Below, one piece after another: positions 8,121-16,237 of a stretch of 64,000 nt of DNA. The number at the start of each line of letters is the position of its first letter. Within the stretch, counting starts at the first letter, position 1. Source of the stretch: Streptomyces maremycinicus (GTDB lineage Bacteria > Actinomycetota > Actinomycetes > Streptomycetales > Streptomycetaceae); NCBI RefSeq assembly GCF_001184025.1, contig NZ_BBYG01000014.1:496001-560000 (forward strand), given 5' to 3'. The translations under genes and the position numbers were made by a program. Below the pieces are notes generated by a model. The model did no database searches, was not told the DNA's origin, and saw nothing but the letters and a program-made list of their open reading frames with translations.

Positions 8121-9184
8121 GGGTGGATCTCCGTCCAGGTGGCGTTGGCGGCGGCCGAGTCGAGTACGGCCTGGGTGAGCCTGGTGGCACGCAGCCCGGC
8201 GTCGAAGGTGGGCAGGCCGTCGGGGGCTTCACCCCGGACGGCGGCGTAGGTGTCGGCGACGAAGTCGGCGAAGCACTCGTGGTAGCCCTGGGGGTGTCCG
8301 GCGGGCAGGGCGTCCGGCCGGCCTCCAACGCGGGCGGGGTCGCGTGTCAGGGCGCGGTTGGTGTCCGGGCCGCCGACCCAGAGGCTTTCGGGACTTTCCT
8401 GGTCGAAGACGTAGCTGGCGTCGGGGCCGTCGAAGGAGAACCACAGCCGGTTCTTGCGTACGGCGCTGGCCTGGCTGATCACCAGGGATCCCAGGGCCCC
8501 GCCGTCGGTGCGGAAGGAGATCACGCCGCCGTCCTCGGTGGCCGACGGGCGTCCGGCGCGCACGGGGTGGGCGGTGCCGAGCGTGGCTTGGACCGCCGTG
8601 ATGCGCTGCTCGGTGACGAACTCCATCAGGTCGCACCAGTGGATGCCGATGTCGCCGAAGGCCCGGCTTCCACCGCCCTGGGCGGCATCGACCCGCCAGT
8701 TGTCGGCGTCGGGCGAGGCGAGCCAGTCCTGGAGGTAGGAGCCGTGCAGCAGCCACGGCCCGCGGTCGGCGGCGGCGATCAGCGAGCGCGCGAGCCGCAC
8801 CGATGCGTAGAAGCGGTAGACGAAGGGCACGGTGGCCACGCGACCTGTGCTCGCGGCGAGGTCGGCCAGCTCGGCTGCCTCTTTCACGGAGAGGGCCAGG
8901 GGCTTCTCGCAGATCACATGCTTGCCGGCCTCCAGCGCCTGCCGGGCCATGTCGTAGTGCAGGTGGTTGGGCGTGCAGATGTGGACGACGTCCACGTCGG
9001 AGGCCAGCACCTCCTCGAATCCGGCGGGTTCGGCGCCGGGGATGGTCCCGGCCAGCTCCCGGGCGCGTCCTGGCGAGCTAGCGGCGACCAGGCGTACGCG
9101 GCCGCTCGCCGCTGTCACGGCGCGGGCGTGGACGGATCCCATGAAACCCGTGCCCACGATCGCGGCCTGTATCTGCTGCGTCAT
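8117..9184 (-). CDS. Gfo/Idh/MocA-family oxidoreductase
   Basis: This 355-residue NAD(P)-dependent sugar dehydrogenase has a Rossmann motif GTGFMG (11-16), the family EKPLA loop with Lys94, and GDIGIHWCDLMEF, which carries the substrate-binding His/Asp. The ATG at 9184 follows GGGAGG at 6-nt spacing. It is the first gene of the operon that continues into the isomerase and the GMC oxidase. Members interconvert hydroxyl and keto groups on inositols and hexoses. Here it may reduce a 3-keto sugar or re-oxidise an intermediate. The promoter region carries a 25-bp palindrome shared with the symporter-fusion operon. Confidence 0.88.
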   Translation of the reverse strand: MTQQIQAAIVGTGFMGSVHARAVTAASGRVRLVAASSPGRARELAGTIPGAEPAGFEEVLASDVDVVHICTPNHLHYDMARQALEAGKHVICEKPLALSVKEAAELADLAASTGRVATVPFVYRFYASVRLARSLIAAADRGPWLLHGSYLQDWLASPDADNWRVDAAQGGGSRAFGDIGIHWCDLMEFVTEQRITAVQATLGTAHPVRAGRPSATEDGGVISFRTDGGALGSLVISQASAVRKNRLWFSFDGPDASYVFDQESPESLWVGGPDTNRALTRDPARVGGRPDALPAGHPQGYHECFADFVADTYAAVRGEAPDGLPTFDAGLRATRLTQAVLDSAAANATWTEIHP

Positions 9185-9222
9185 GGCAGCCTCCCGCTTC
9201 TCCGGTACGAACACTGCGAGAC

Positions 9223-9247
9223 ACTATTGCACGTGACATGCAAAAGT
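9223..9247. promoter_or_regulatory. 25-bp operator 1 in the divergent Gfo/Idh-ROK promoter
   Basis: The palindrome ACTATTGCA-N7-TGCAAAAGT has only one mismatched pair in its 9-bp arms. It lies between the start codons of the operon at 9184 and the ROK gene at 9295. A TTGACG hexamer on the minus strand (9253-9248) overlaps its right edge and could be the -35 of the catabolic operon. The same half-site and spacing recur at 10647-10671. Confidence 0.75.
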
Positions 9248-9294
9248 CGTCAAGGGTGTGCTCGCCTGCCGCGTAAGTGCGAAAGGATGGCGGC

Positions 9295-10566
9295 ATGTCA
9301 CGTCGACCGCCCACCGCCATCGATCAGTACGAGGCTCTCTCCACCGTCGTGCGCCTGGTGCGCCGCAATCGGGCGCGCACCCGACCGGAACTCGGCGCGA
9401 CCGCGCTCCTGGGGCGCACCGTCATCTCCCAGCGGGTGGAGGAGGCGATGGATCTCGGGCTGCTCGAGGACGCCGACACCGGCCCCTCGAGCGGTGGCCG
9501 GGCGCCCAGGCGGCTGCGCTTCAGGGCCGAGGAAGGGCTCGTGCTGTCCGCCGTCCTCGGCGCCGCCGCGCTCGACGTGGCCGTCACGGACCTCGACGCC
9601 GTCGTGCTGGAGCACCGCCACCTGGAATGGCCCGTGGCCCGAGGCCCCGAGGAGACCCTCGGCTTCCTCGACGAGCAGTTCGCCGACCTGCTCAAGGAGC
9701 GGGACCCGGGACGGCTGTGGGCCGTGGTGATCGGCGTTCCCGGCCCCGTGGAGTTCGCCACCGGCCGGCCGTCGCAGCCGCCGATCATGCCCGGCTGGGA
9801 CGGGTTCGACATCCGCGGCCGGTTGCAGGACCGGCACGGGGTGCCGGTCTGGGTCGACAACGACGCCAATCTGCTCGCCCTCGGCGAGGCCAGGAGCACC
9901 GGCCTGGACGACGACCAGCACCTGATCTTCGTGAAGGCCGGCACCGGCATCGGCGCCGGCCTGGTCACCCGGGGCAGCGTCCACCGCGGCAGCAAGGGCG
10001 CCGCGGGCGACATAGGGCACGCCCGGGTCCTGGAGGACAACTCCGTGATGTGCCGGTGCGGTCGCACAGGCTGCCTCGAGGCGCTCGCGGGCGGCTGGGC
10101 GCTGGCCCGGGACGCGGTGAGCGCCGTGCACGAGGGCCGCAGTCGTTTCCTGGCCGACATCCATCACGCCACGGGTGAGATCACTCCGGCCGATATCGGC
10201 CGCGGCGTCGTGGCGGGGGACGCCTGGTGCCTGACCGCCGTGGCGCGGGCCGCGGAGCGCATCGGCAGCCTGATGGCGGCGCTCGTGAACTTCTTCAACC
10301 CGGACTACCTGGTCTTCGGCGGCGGCGCGGTCACCGGCGGGGACACCTTCCTCCGTGTCGTCGACCACACGGTGCGCAGCCGGGCCCTTCCGCTGGCCGC
10401 GGCGGACCTGACCGTCCGGGCGTCGCAGGCCGGTGACACGGCGGGGGTCGTGGGCGGGGCGCACCTTGCCGTCGAGGCCCTGCTGTCCGCGGACGCGCTC
10501 GCCACGTGGGCGCCGGGAGGCGCTCCCTCCGCGGTGGAACCCGCCCGCCTCGTCGGCGGGCTCTGA
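9295..10566 (+). CDS. ROK-family transcriptional regulator
   Basis: This 423-residue protein has an N-terminal winged-helix segment (about 1-75; 'IDQYEALSTVVRLVRRNRARTRPELG') followed by a ROK sugar-binding domain. The domain contains VDNDANLLALGEARST, the glycine-rich KAGTGIGAGLV and the zinc motif with Cys253, Cys255 and Cys260 (CRCGRTGCLEA). The ATG at 9295 has GAAAGGA seven bases upstream; an in-frame GTG at 9277 lacks one. Such proteins are usually repressors released by a sugar. It is divergent from the dehydrogenase operon and precedes the symporter operon. Each of those two promoters holds the same palindromic element, its most likely binding site. Confidence 0.9.
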   Translation: MSRRPPTAIDQYEALSTVVRLVRRNRARTRPELGATALLGRTVISQRVEEAMDLGLLEDADTGPSSGGRAPRRLRFRAEEGLVLSAVLGAAALDVAVTDLDAVVLEHRHLEWPVARGPEETLGFLDEQFADLLKERDPGRLWAVVIGVPGPVEFATGRPSQPPIMPGWDGFDIRGRLQDRHGVPVWVDNDANLLALGEARSTGLDDDQHLIFVKAGTGIGAGLVTRGSVHRGSKGAAGDIGHARVLEDNSVMCRCGRTGCLEALAGGWALARDAVSAVHEGRSRFLADIHHATGEITPADIGRGVVAGDAWCLTAVARAAERIGSLMAALVNFFNPDYLVFGGGAVTGGDTFLRVVDHTVRSRALPLAAADLTVRASQAGDTAGVVGGAHLAVEALLSADALATWAPGGAPSAVEPARLVGGL

Positions 10567-10643
10567 GGCGGCGGCTGCCGCGGGCGGCGGGGCGGTCCGC
10601 CATCGGCACTGTCTGTGTCGGACATATGGATACCGATGAACCA

Positions 10644-10672
10644 TTGACTTATGTAGATGGCGTGCATAAGTT
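10644..10672 (+). promoter_or_regulatory. Promoter with overlapping 25-bp operator 2 (symporter-fusion operon)
   Basis: TTGACT (10644-10649) and TAAGTT (10667-10672) form a -35/-10 pair with a 17-nt spacer upstream of the symporter. The palindrome ACTTATGTA-N7-TGCATAAGT at 10647-10671 covers the whole promoter core. It has the same 9-7-9 geometry and the half-site TGCAwAAGT seen in operator 1, so a bound repressor would exclude RNA polymerase. No other gene lies in 10567-10790. Confidence 0.72.
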
Positions 10673-10790
10673 CCGTGGGCAGCGAGCGGACTCCGGACGA
10701 GCTCCGCCGCGGTCCCCGGCAGCCGCCCACAGTCCCCCACCCTGCGTGTGTCGTGGCGGCGTGCCCTCTGCCTCCCGAAGGGACTCGACG

Positions 10791-12134
10791 ATGAGTGCCG
10801 TGCCCTCCCCTGCCACTGCTGTGACCACCGCATCCCCCGCTCGGCCGTCCCCGCCCTCCAAGGCCGCACAGTTCGGTTACGGCCTCGGCGACCTGGCGTC
10901 CAACCTCACCTGGACCACGCTGACGGCGTTCCTGCTGTACTACTACACGGACGTCGCCGGCCTGGCCGCCGCCACCGCCGGCACCATCCTGCTGGTCGGC
11001 CGGGTCGCGGACGCGGTCATCGACCCGGTGGTCGGCCTGGCCGTCGACCGCACCCGCAGCCGCTTCGGCCGCGCCCGCCCCTACCTGATCTTCGCCGCAC
11101 CCGTCCTCGGCATCGCCTTCGCCCTGGCCTTCTCCTCGCCCGGCAGCGGTACCACGGCGACGGTGTGGGCGGCGGCCACCTTCGTCGTCGTCGGCATCAG
11201 CCACTCGCTCGTCAACGTCCCCTACGGCGCGATGCTGCCCATGCTCACCGACGACGCCGACACTCGCCTGAAGATGAGCGGCTACCGCTTCGTCGGCGCC
11301 TCGCTGGGGCTGATCGCCGTCTCCCTCGCGGTGATGCCGCTCGTCGGTGCCCTGGGCGGCGCCGACCGGGCCCGTGGCTTCACCGGTACGGCCCTCGTGC
11401 TCGGCGCGGTCGGCACACTGCTCTACTGGACCGTCGCCCTGCTGTGCCGCGAACGCCCCGCCGCACCGGTCGCCCGTGAGGCCACCACCTGGCGCGCCCT
11501 GGCGTCGCTGCGCGGCAACCGTCACTGGCTGGGCGTGAGCGCCGCGTCCCTCATCGCATTCGTCCGCCTGGGCATCGTCACCGCAGGTGCCGTCTTCTAT
11601 GCCCGCGAGGTCCTCGACAACGCGTGGGCCACCAGTTACATCCTGCTCGCGTTCTCCCTGTCGGCCCTGGTCGGTTCCCTCGTCACCCCCTGGTTCCTGC
11701 GCCGCATCGGCAAGCGCCGCGGCATCAACATCGGCCTCGCCGCCACCGCGGCCCTCTACGTTCTCCTGTTCTTCCTGGACGGACAGCCGACGGTGTTCCT
11801 CGCCGTCTTCCTGTTCGCCAACCTGATCGGCGGTTTCGGCTTCGTCGCGGCCCCGGCGCTGGTGTCGGACACGATCGACCACCACGAAACGCTCACCGGC
11901 CGCCGCGACGAGGGCCTGCTGTACGCCGGCTACAGCTTCGCCACCAAGGTGGGAACGGCCCTCGGCGGCTCCCTCTTCGCCTGGGCCCTGGCCTGGGGCG
12001 GATACCGATCCGACCATGTCTCCGCGCAGGCGACCCAGGCCATCGAGTGGGCCTTCGTCGCACTCCCCGCCGCGCTCTGCCTGGTGCAGGCGGCCTGCAT
12101 GGCCCTGTACGGCCTGGAAGACCGCGAGCACTGA
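10791..12134 (+). CDS. GPH-family glycoside:cation symporter (MelB-like MFS)
   Basis: This 447-residue transporter has twelve predicted membrane spans. GPH hallmarks are YGLGDLASNLTWTTLTAFLLYYYTDV near the N-terminus, then VGRVADAVIDPVVGLAVDRTRSRFGRARPYL, the family 'DAxxDPxxGxxxDRTxSRxGRxRPY' signature. The ATG at 10791 follows GAAGGGA. It is cotranscribed with the downstream fusion enzyme (47-nt gap). MelB-type proteins import glycosides, pentosides or hexuronides with Na+ or H+. In this context it is the probable uptake system for the glycoside processed by the cluster. Confidence 0.9.
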   Translation: MSAVPSPATAVTTASPARPSPPSKAAQFGYGLGDLASNLTWTTLTAFLLYYYTDVAGLAAATAGTILLVGRVADAVIDPVVGLAVDRTRSRFGRARPYLIFAAPVLGIAFALAFSSPGSGTTATVWAAATFVVVGISHSLVNVPYGAMLPMLTDDADTRLKMSGYRFVGASLGLIAVSLAVMPLVGALGGADRARGFTGTALVLGAVGTLLYWTVALLCRERPAAPVAREATTWRALASLRGNRHWLGVSAASLIAFVRLGIVTAGAVFYAREVLDNAWATSYILLAFSLSALVGSLVTPWFLRRIGKRRGINIGLAATAALYVLLFFLDGQPTVFLAVFLFANLIGGFGFVAAPALVSDTIDHHETLTGRRDEGLLYAGYSFATKVGTALGGSLFAWALAWGGYRSDHVSAQATQAIEWAFVALPAALCLVQAACMALYGLEDREH

Positions 12135-12181
12135 CCCCGCAGCCGCCCCCTCCCCACAACATCCAGTCACGAAGGACGACC

Positions 12182-13483
12182 ATGCTCGAACGCCCGCTCA
12201 TCCAGCAGCGCGGATTCCGCAACATCACCGACGGCACCGCTGTCACGGGCTTCCAGCTCCTCCTGCGCAACCCCAACTACCGAGGGATCGCCGGCAGCCT
12301 CGTCGACGGCGCCGACGTGATCGTCGACGGACACCCGTTGCCGCGGCAGACGCAGCGCTGGACACTTCAGGGCCGCACGTTCACCCTCGACGAACTGCGC
12401 GCTTCCACGGACGTGCGGTGGCAGCTCGACGAGCCCGCCACGCTCACCGTCGACCGTCCGGGCGGCTTGAGGGCAGGCATCCACCGGATCGAGGTAGCGG
12501 TCCATCTGCGCCGGCCCTACATCCCCGAGGTCGCCGGACCCTCCGTGTTCCGCGCCGCCACCACGGCCACGATCGTGCCTGACCAGGACGGCGCCGCCCA
12601 CGGGCTGCACTACGGCGTCTCGCTCTACAGCTACTCGGGCGACCTGTACACGTCGATGACGCTCCAGGACGCCATGGCCGACATCGCGGACCTGGGAGCC
12701 ACCGGCATCGAGATCCTCGGCGAAGGCAACCTCCCCGGCTACCCGCACCCCGACCCGCACTGGATCGACACCTGGCACCGGAACCTGGACCGGTACGGGC
12801 TCACGCCGACGAACTACGGCTCCTGGGTCGACACCGCCATGTGGCGTGACCGCGACCTCACCGCCGAGGAGGGCCGTGCGCAGCTCGAACGCGACCTGCG
12901 CCTGGCCAAGCTGCTCGGCTTCACCTCGATCCGCCCCAAGTTCGGCGTCGTCACACCCGAACTCGACCCGCACCCCCTGTGGCAGCCCGCCGTGGAGCGG
13001 GTCCTCGACCTCGCGGCCGACCTCGACGTCGTCATCTGCCCCGAGATCCACAGCCCCACTCCGATCAAGCACCCGGTCACCCAGGCGTATCTCGACTTCA
13101 TCGAACGGACCGGCAGCGACCACTTCAAGCTGCTCATCGACACCGGCATCTTCCAGACGGCTCCGGTCGACGACGGCCACGAGGGCTTCGAGGGCAAGAA
13201 GCGCCCCGCGTTCCTGGAACCACTGGCCGTCCCCATGTCCGACCTCGCCGACGTGCTGCCGCACGTGCACTTCATCCAGGCCAAGTTCTTCGAGATCGAC
13301 GACCGGCTCACCGACCTGCACATCCCCTGGCACGACATCCTCGCCACCCTGCGCACAGCCGGCTGGCAGGGCTGGCTCTCCAGCGAGTACGAGGGCCGCC
13401 GCGAGCCCGGTCGAGGGCGAGACCAGGTCCGCCGCCAGCACGCCCTGCTCCGTTCCCTGAACGGCCCCACCGACCTGGCGTGA
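12182..13483 (+). CDS. DUF6379-TIM-barrel fusion, candidate single-chain C-glycoside deglycosidase
   Basis: This 433-residue protein joins two domains normally encoded separately. Residues 1-130 are a DUF6379/C-glycoside-deglycosidase beta domain ('FRNITDGTAVTGFQ', 'NPNYRGIAGSLV', 'RTFTLDEL', 'DRPGGLRAGIHRIEV'). Residues 141-425 are a sugar-isomerase-type TIM barrel like the alpha subunit. Predicted metal ligands are Glu288 (CPEIHSP), Asp320 (LLIDTG), His363 and Glu402 (SSEYEG). In known DgpBC/CarBC-type enzymes, alpha and beta form a hetero-oligomer that breaks the C-C bond of 3-keto-C-glycosides. The ATG at 12182 has GAAGGA 5 nt upstream. Domain calls are firm; the deglycosidase activity is inferred from the domains plus the adjacent oxidase and importer. 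Confidence 0.85.
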   Translation: MLERPLIQQRGFRNITDGTAVTGFQLLLRNPNYRGIAGSLVDGADVIVDGHPLPRQTQRWTLQGRTFTLDELRASTDVRWQLDEPATLTVDRPGGLRAGIHRIEVAVHLRRPYIPEVAGPSVFRAATTATIVPDQDGAAHGLHYGVSLYSYSGDLYTSMTLQDAMADIADLGATGIEILGEGNLPGYPHPDPHWIDTWHRNLDRYGLTPTNYGSWVDTAMWRDRDLTAEEGRAQLERDLRLAKLLGFTSIRPKFGVVTPELDPHPLWQPAVERVLDLAADLDVVICPEIHSPTPIKHPVTQAYLDFIERTGSDHFKLLIDTGIFQTAPVDDGHEGFEGKKRPAFLEPLAVPMSDLADVLPHVHFIQAKFFEIDDRLTDLHIPWHDILATLRTAGWQGWLSSEYEGRREPGRGRDQVRRQHALLRSLNGPTDLA

Positions 13484-13562
13484 CATTCGGGAAAGGGCCG
13501 GACCAGGGCCGCCCGTGGCCGTGCCCGCCAGGTCGCCCGCCCGCGAACGCCGTCACAGGCGC

Positions 13563-13751
13563 ATGCGCGAGATCACCGAGACCTTCCGCGACGCCATGGC
13601 GGGCATAGCCGTCCACAGCCTCATCATCGCCGGCCTCGCCGCCTTCGGCATGACCCTGACGTTCTTCGCGGTCGGCAACGTCCCCGCCGGACTCACCCTG
13701 TGCACCGTCACTGCGGCAGCCTGGGGCCTCGCCGGCGCTCTGCGCCGGTAA
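13563..13751 (+). CDS. Small hydrophobic membrane protein
   Basis: This 62-residue protein has a charged N-terminus (MREITETFRDAMAG) and two hydrophobic stretches, about residues 16-38 and 43-58 (LIIAGLAAFGMTLTFFAVG and AGLTLCTVTAAAWGLAGAL). No family is recognised. No clear ribosome site precedes the ATG at 13563, so a start at 13515 in the same frame is possible. Its stop abuts the truncated DUF2071 gene, where a rearrangement seems to have joined unrelated sequence. It is plausible as a real gene but unproven. Confidence 0.45.
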   Translation: MREITETFRDAMAGIAVHSLIIAGLAAFGMTLTFFAVGNVPAGLTLCTVTAAAWGLAGALRR

Positions 13752-14086
13752 TCCCCCAGCGGGCAGTCACGGCTGTACAGGCGGACGTCGACCTCGCCGA
13801 AGCTCCCCAGGTACGGCAGGGCCGGCGTCCGGCCGAGGGCGAGGTCGTCCATGCGGAAGAAGACCAGGCCGACGTACGCCCGGCCCTGGTGGAGGTCGGG
13901 AACGGTGCCGGCCGGCAGCAGCCGGGCCACCTCGAACGGGTCGGCGGGCCAGTGCAGGAACACCAGGTCCCGCCGGCGCTGCCGGAACAGCACGCGCCGC
14001 ACCGTACGCGGAGCCAGCGGGGTCAACGCCTCTACGGGCCGGGCGCGGTGGGACGAAGGGCTGTACGTGAGACGGCTCCTCGGCAT
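13752..14086 (-). pseudogene. Truncated DUF2071 (YqjF-like) gene
   Basis: From the ATG at 14086 the frame reads LVFLHWPADPFEVARLLPAG, then GRAYVGLVFFRMDDLALGR and PYLGSFGEVDVRLYSRD. This is the first half of the DUF2071/YqjF family, including the characteristic 'HWPxDPxxVxxLLPxG' start. Family proteins are about 240 residues. Homology stops after about 110 at VRLYSRD, and the frame then runs antisense through the small membrane gene until 13553. I infer a deletion or insertion junction near 13752. It lies 8 nt after the SDR stop and was probably the second gene of that operon. Confidence 0.75.
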
Positions 14087-14093
14087 GTCCGCC

Positions 14094-14795
14094 CTACCGC
14101 ACCACTTCGAGCGCCGCACCGCTGCCGGGACGCACGAGTCTCGCCCCCTCACAGAGCGCCCGCACGATCACGTCCACCGCCTCCGGAACGGGCAATCCCC
14201 GCGGCAGCGGCGGCGCTTGGCCGACGACGGCGCGCCCGGCGAAGCCGGTCTCCATGTGGGGCAGGTTGATCTCCAGCACGGTCACGCCCCGGCGTCGCTG
14301 CTCGCGGCGGACCGCCGTCAGCCAGGTGGCCAGCGCGGCCTTGGCGGCGGCGTAGTCCGCCATCCGGGCAGGTGCCGCCTCGGCGACGATCCCGGTGACG
14401 GCCGCGAGGACGCCGCCCTCCGGCAACCGGTCCCCGGCAGCCCGCAGGAACGCCATGGGGGCCAGCGCGTTCACCGCCATCAGGTGTTCGGACACCGCGT
14501 CCTCCACCTCCCCGGCGAGCCCGAAGGCGGCGACTCCGACGCATACGACGACGCCGTCCAGGCCGCCCAGTTCCGCCGCCGCCCAGTCGGCGGTCTTCGC
14601 ACAGGAGTCGGTGTCCCAGGCGTCGAAGGTGCGTGCGGGAGCGTGCTCGCACGCCGCCGAGACACGGGTGAGTGCCTCACGGTCACGTCCGGCCAGTGCC
14701 GTGCGGGCACCGAGGGCGTGCAGCCGTACGGCGAGCGCCGCCCCGATCTCCCCGGTGGCACCCGGCACCAGGATCCGTGCACCTCGTAGATCCAT
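14094..14795 (-). CDS. Short-chain dehydrogenase/reductase
   Basis: This 233-residue Rossmann-fold enzyme has the cofactor motif GATGEIG at residues 12-18, the mid-chain GGLDGVVVCVGVA and VNALAP, and the catalytic Tyr/Lys in ADYAAAKAAL. The usual catalytic Ser position reads as part of AVTGIVAEA and is not obvious. The ATG at 14795 follows GAGGCGGGG; the open frame upstream has no support. The truncated DUF2071 follows 8 nt downstream. A possible relation to the lipid-type DUF1365/FAD gene group is speculation. The substrate is unknown. Confidence 0.85.
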   Translation of the reverse strand: MDLRGARILVPGATGEIGAALAVRLHALGARTALAGRDREALTRVSAACEHAPARTFDAWDTDSCAKTADWAAAELGGLDGVVVCVGVAAFGLAGEVEDAVSEHLMAVNALAPMAFLRAAGDRLPEGGVLAAVTGIVAEAAPARMADYAAAKAALATWLTAVRREQRRRGVTVLEINLPHMETGFAGRAVVGQAPPLPRGLPVPEAVDVIVRALCEGARLVRPGSGAALEVVR

Positions 14796-14944
14796 GCCCC
14801 GCCTCGCGTTCCGTGCCGACGACCTGGCACTACATGTCTGGTTCGTTGGTCGGCCGTCGGCCGGATGCAGACGCGGGCACACCGGGAGCGGCACGTCGGC
14901 CTGTCGGCGGCTTACCAGGGAGGCCCGCCCCGTCTGCCGGCTCA

Positions 14945-15030
14945 CCACGGCAGGCCATACGGCTGCCTATGGTCGTCCCCGACCGCCCGCGACCGACCCG
15001 CCCGCAGTCGCCCGCCACGGCAGGCCATAC
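14945..15030. repeat. 16-bp direct repeat in the 14796-15182 gap
   Basis: CCACGGCAGGCCATAC occurs at 14945-14960 and again, identically, at 15015-15030. The 387-bp gap between the SDR and LysR genes holds no supported gene. Frames crossing it are Arg/Pro/Gly-rich and look non-coding. Confidence 0.6.
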
Positions 15031-15182
15031 ACCCACACCCCCGCGCGAGCGGGCCCGCAGCCGGGGCGAAACAGCGATCCGGCCAGGCGACAGACACATG
15101 ATCGGCCGGACAGCTCCTGACTGCCGCCGGGGAGGACCGCCGAGAGCGCGGTGCGCTGTTCGCAGCGGAGGTACTCCCCTCG

Positions 15183-16127
15183 TCACCTCGGCTCCAGCAG
15201 CACGGGGTCGGCATCCCGGGCGACTGCCACGATTCCCTTGATCAGCAGGCGGGTGCTGGCGGACGGCGGCCGGTCGGCGAGTGTGGTGATACCGATCTCG
15301 CGGGGCACGGTATCCAGCGCCAAGGGCAGCATGTCGAGCAGCGGGTCCCGTGCCCCGATCAGCATGGGCAGTGGTGCGACTGCGTCTGTTTCCAGCAGAA
15401 CCGTCCTCAGCGTGAGGATCGTCGAGCACTCGATGATGTTCGCGGGGAGGGGCAGGCCCCGGCGGTCGAACAGTTCGTCGATTTCCTGGCGCAGTTGGGT
15501 GTTGCGGCCCGGCAGGATCCACGGCAGGTCCATGAGGTCCTCGATGCCGCCGGCGAGTGTCCCGAGGCTGGGGTGCTCGCGCCGAACGACGAGGCGAACC
15601 GGTTCGTCGTAGAGCCGCACGTGTCGCAGCGTGGCGCGCAGGCTCGACGGCTGGAGTCGGCCGACCAGTACGTCCACTTCGCCTCGGGAGAGCTGGAGAC
15701 CGAGTTCCTCGGGCATCGCCTCGACGACCGAGACGGTGAGGTGCGGGTGGGCCTTCTTGAGCCGGATCAGGGTCTGCGGCAGGAGGGAGTAGGCGCCGGC
15801 GAGGTTGGTTCCGACCCGTACGGGTTCCATGCCGAGACGCTGGAGCTCGTGGATCCGTTCGGCCGCGGCGCGCACGTTGCCGACGACGGCGCGGGCGTGC
15901 TCGATGAGGATCTCGCCGTACTGGGTCGGGCGGACGCCGCGCGGCCCCCTGGCGAAGAGTTCGACCCCCATGATCGTCTCGATCTCCTGGAGGCTCCTGG
16001 TCACGACCGGCTGGGTGACGTGCATCACCTTGGCGGCACCGACCAGGGTGCCCTCATCGGCCACGACCGTGACGAGAACGAGGTGGCGCAGTTTCAGCCG
16101 ACCGTCCAAAAAGTGTTCCACGTTCAC
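15183..16127 (-). CDS. LysR-family transcriptional regulator
   Basis: This 314-residue regulator has an N-terminal winged helix (about 8-68) with the LysR signature 'LVGAAKVMHVTQPVVTRSLQEIETIMGVELFAR', then a two-lobed effector-binding domain from about residue 95 (VRVGTNLAGAYSLLPQTLI...). It is divergent from the cyclase/ThDP operon, with 110 bp between start codons. A TATAG-N8-CGAATA-like AT-rich element around 16166-16183 contains a T-N11-A match that could be its binding site. LysR proteins typically control the divergently transcribed genes, so the effector is probably a substrate of the cyclase or ThDP enzyme. Confidence 0.9.
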   Translation of the reverse strand: MNVEHFLDGRLKLRHLVLVTVVADEGTLVGAAKVMHVTQPVVTRSLQEIETIMGVELFARGPRGVRPTQYGEILIEHARAVVGNVRAAAERIHELQRLGMEPVRVGTNLAGAYSLLPQTLIRLKKAHPHLTVSVVEAMPEELGLQLSRGEVDVLVGRLQPSSLRATLRHVRLYDEPVRLVVRREHPSLGTLAGGIEDLMDLPWILPGRNTQLRQEIDELFDRRGLPLPANIIECSTILTLRTVLLETDAVAPLPMLIGARDPLLDMLPLALDTVPREIGITTLADRPPSASTRLLIKGIVAVARDADPVLLEPR

Positions 16128-16237
16128 GTCTCGACACCTCTTCGTAACATGGCGCTGGGCTCAGGTATAGCCAAACACGAATAGCGGCGACCGGAGAAGC
16201 ATTAGTCAAGGCCGAATCCCTGCCAAAGGATGAGGCC

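Noticed and set aside
10305..12170. 621-codon open frame antisense to the ROK and symporter genes
   Set aside because: Arg/Gly/Glu-rich low-complexity translation with no motif; the plus-strand genes carry clear families and ribosome sites. It is a GC-skew shadow.
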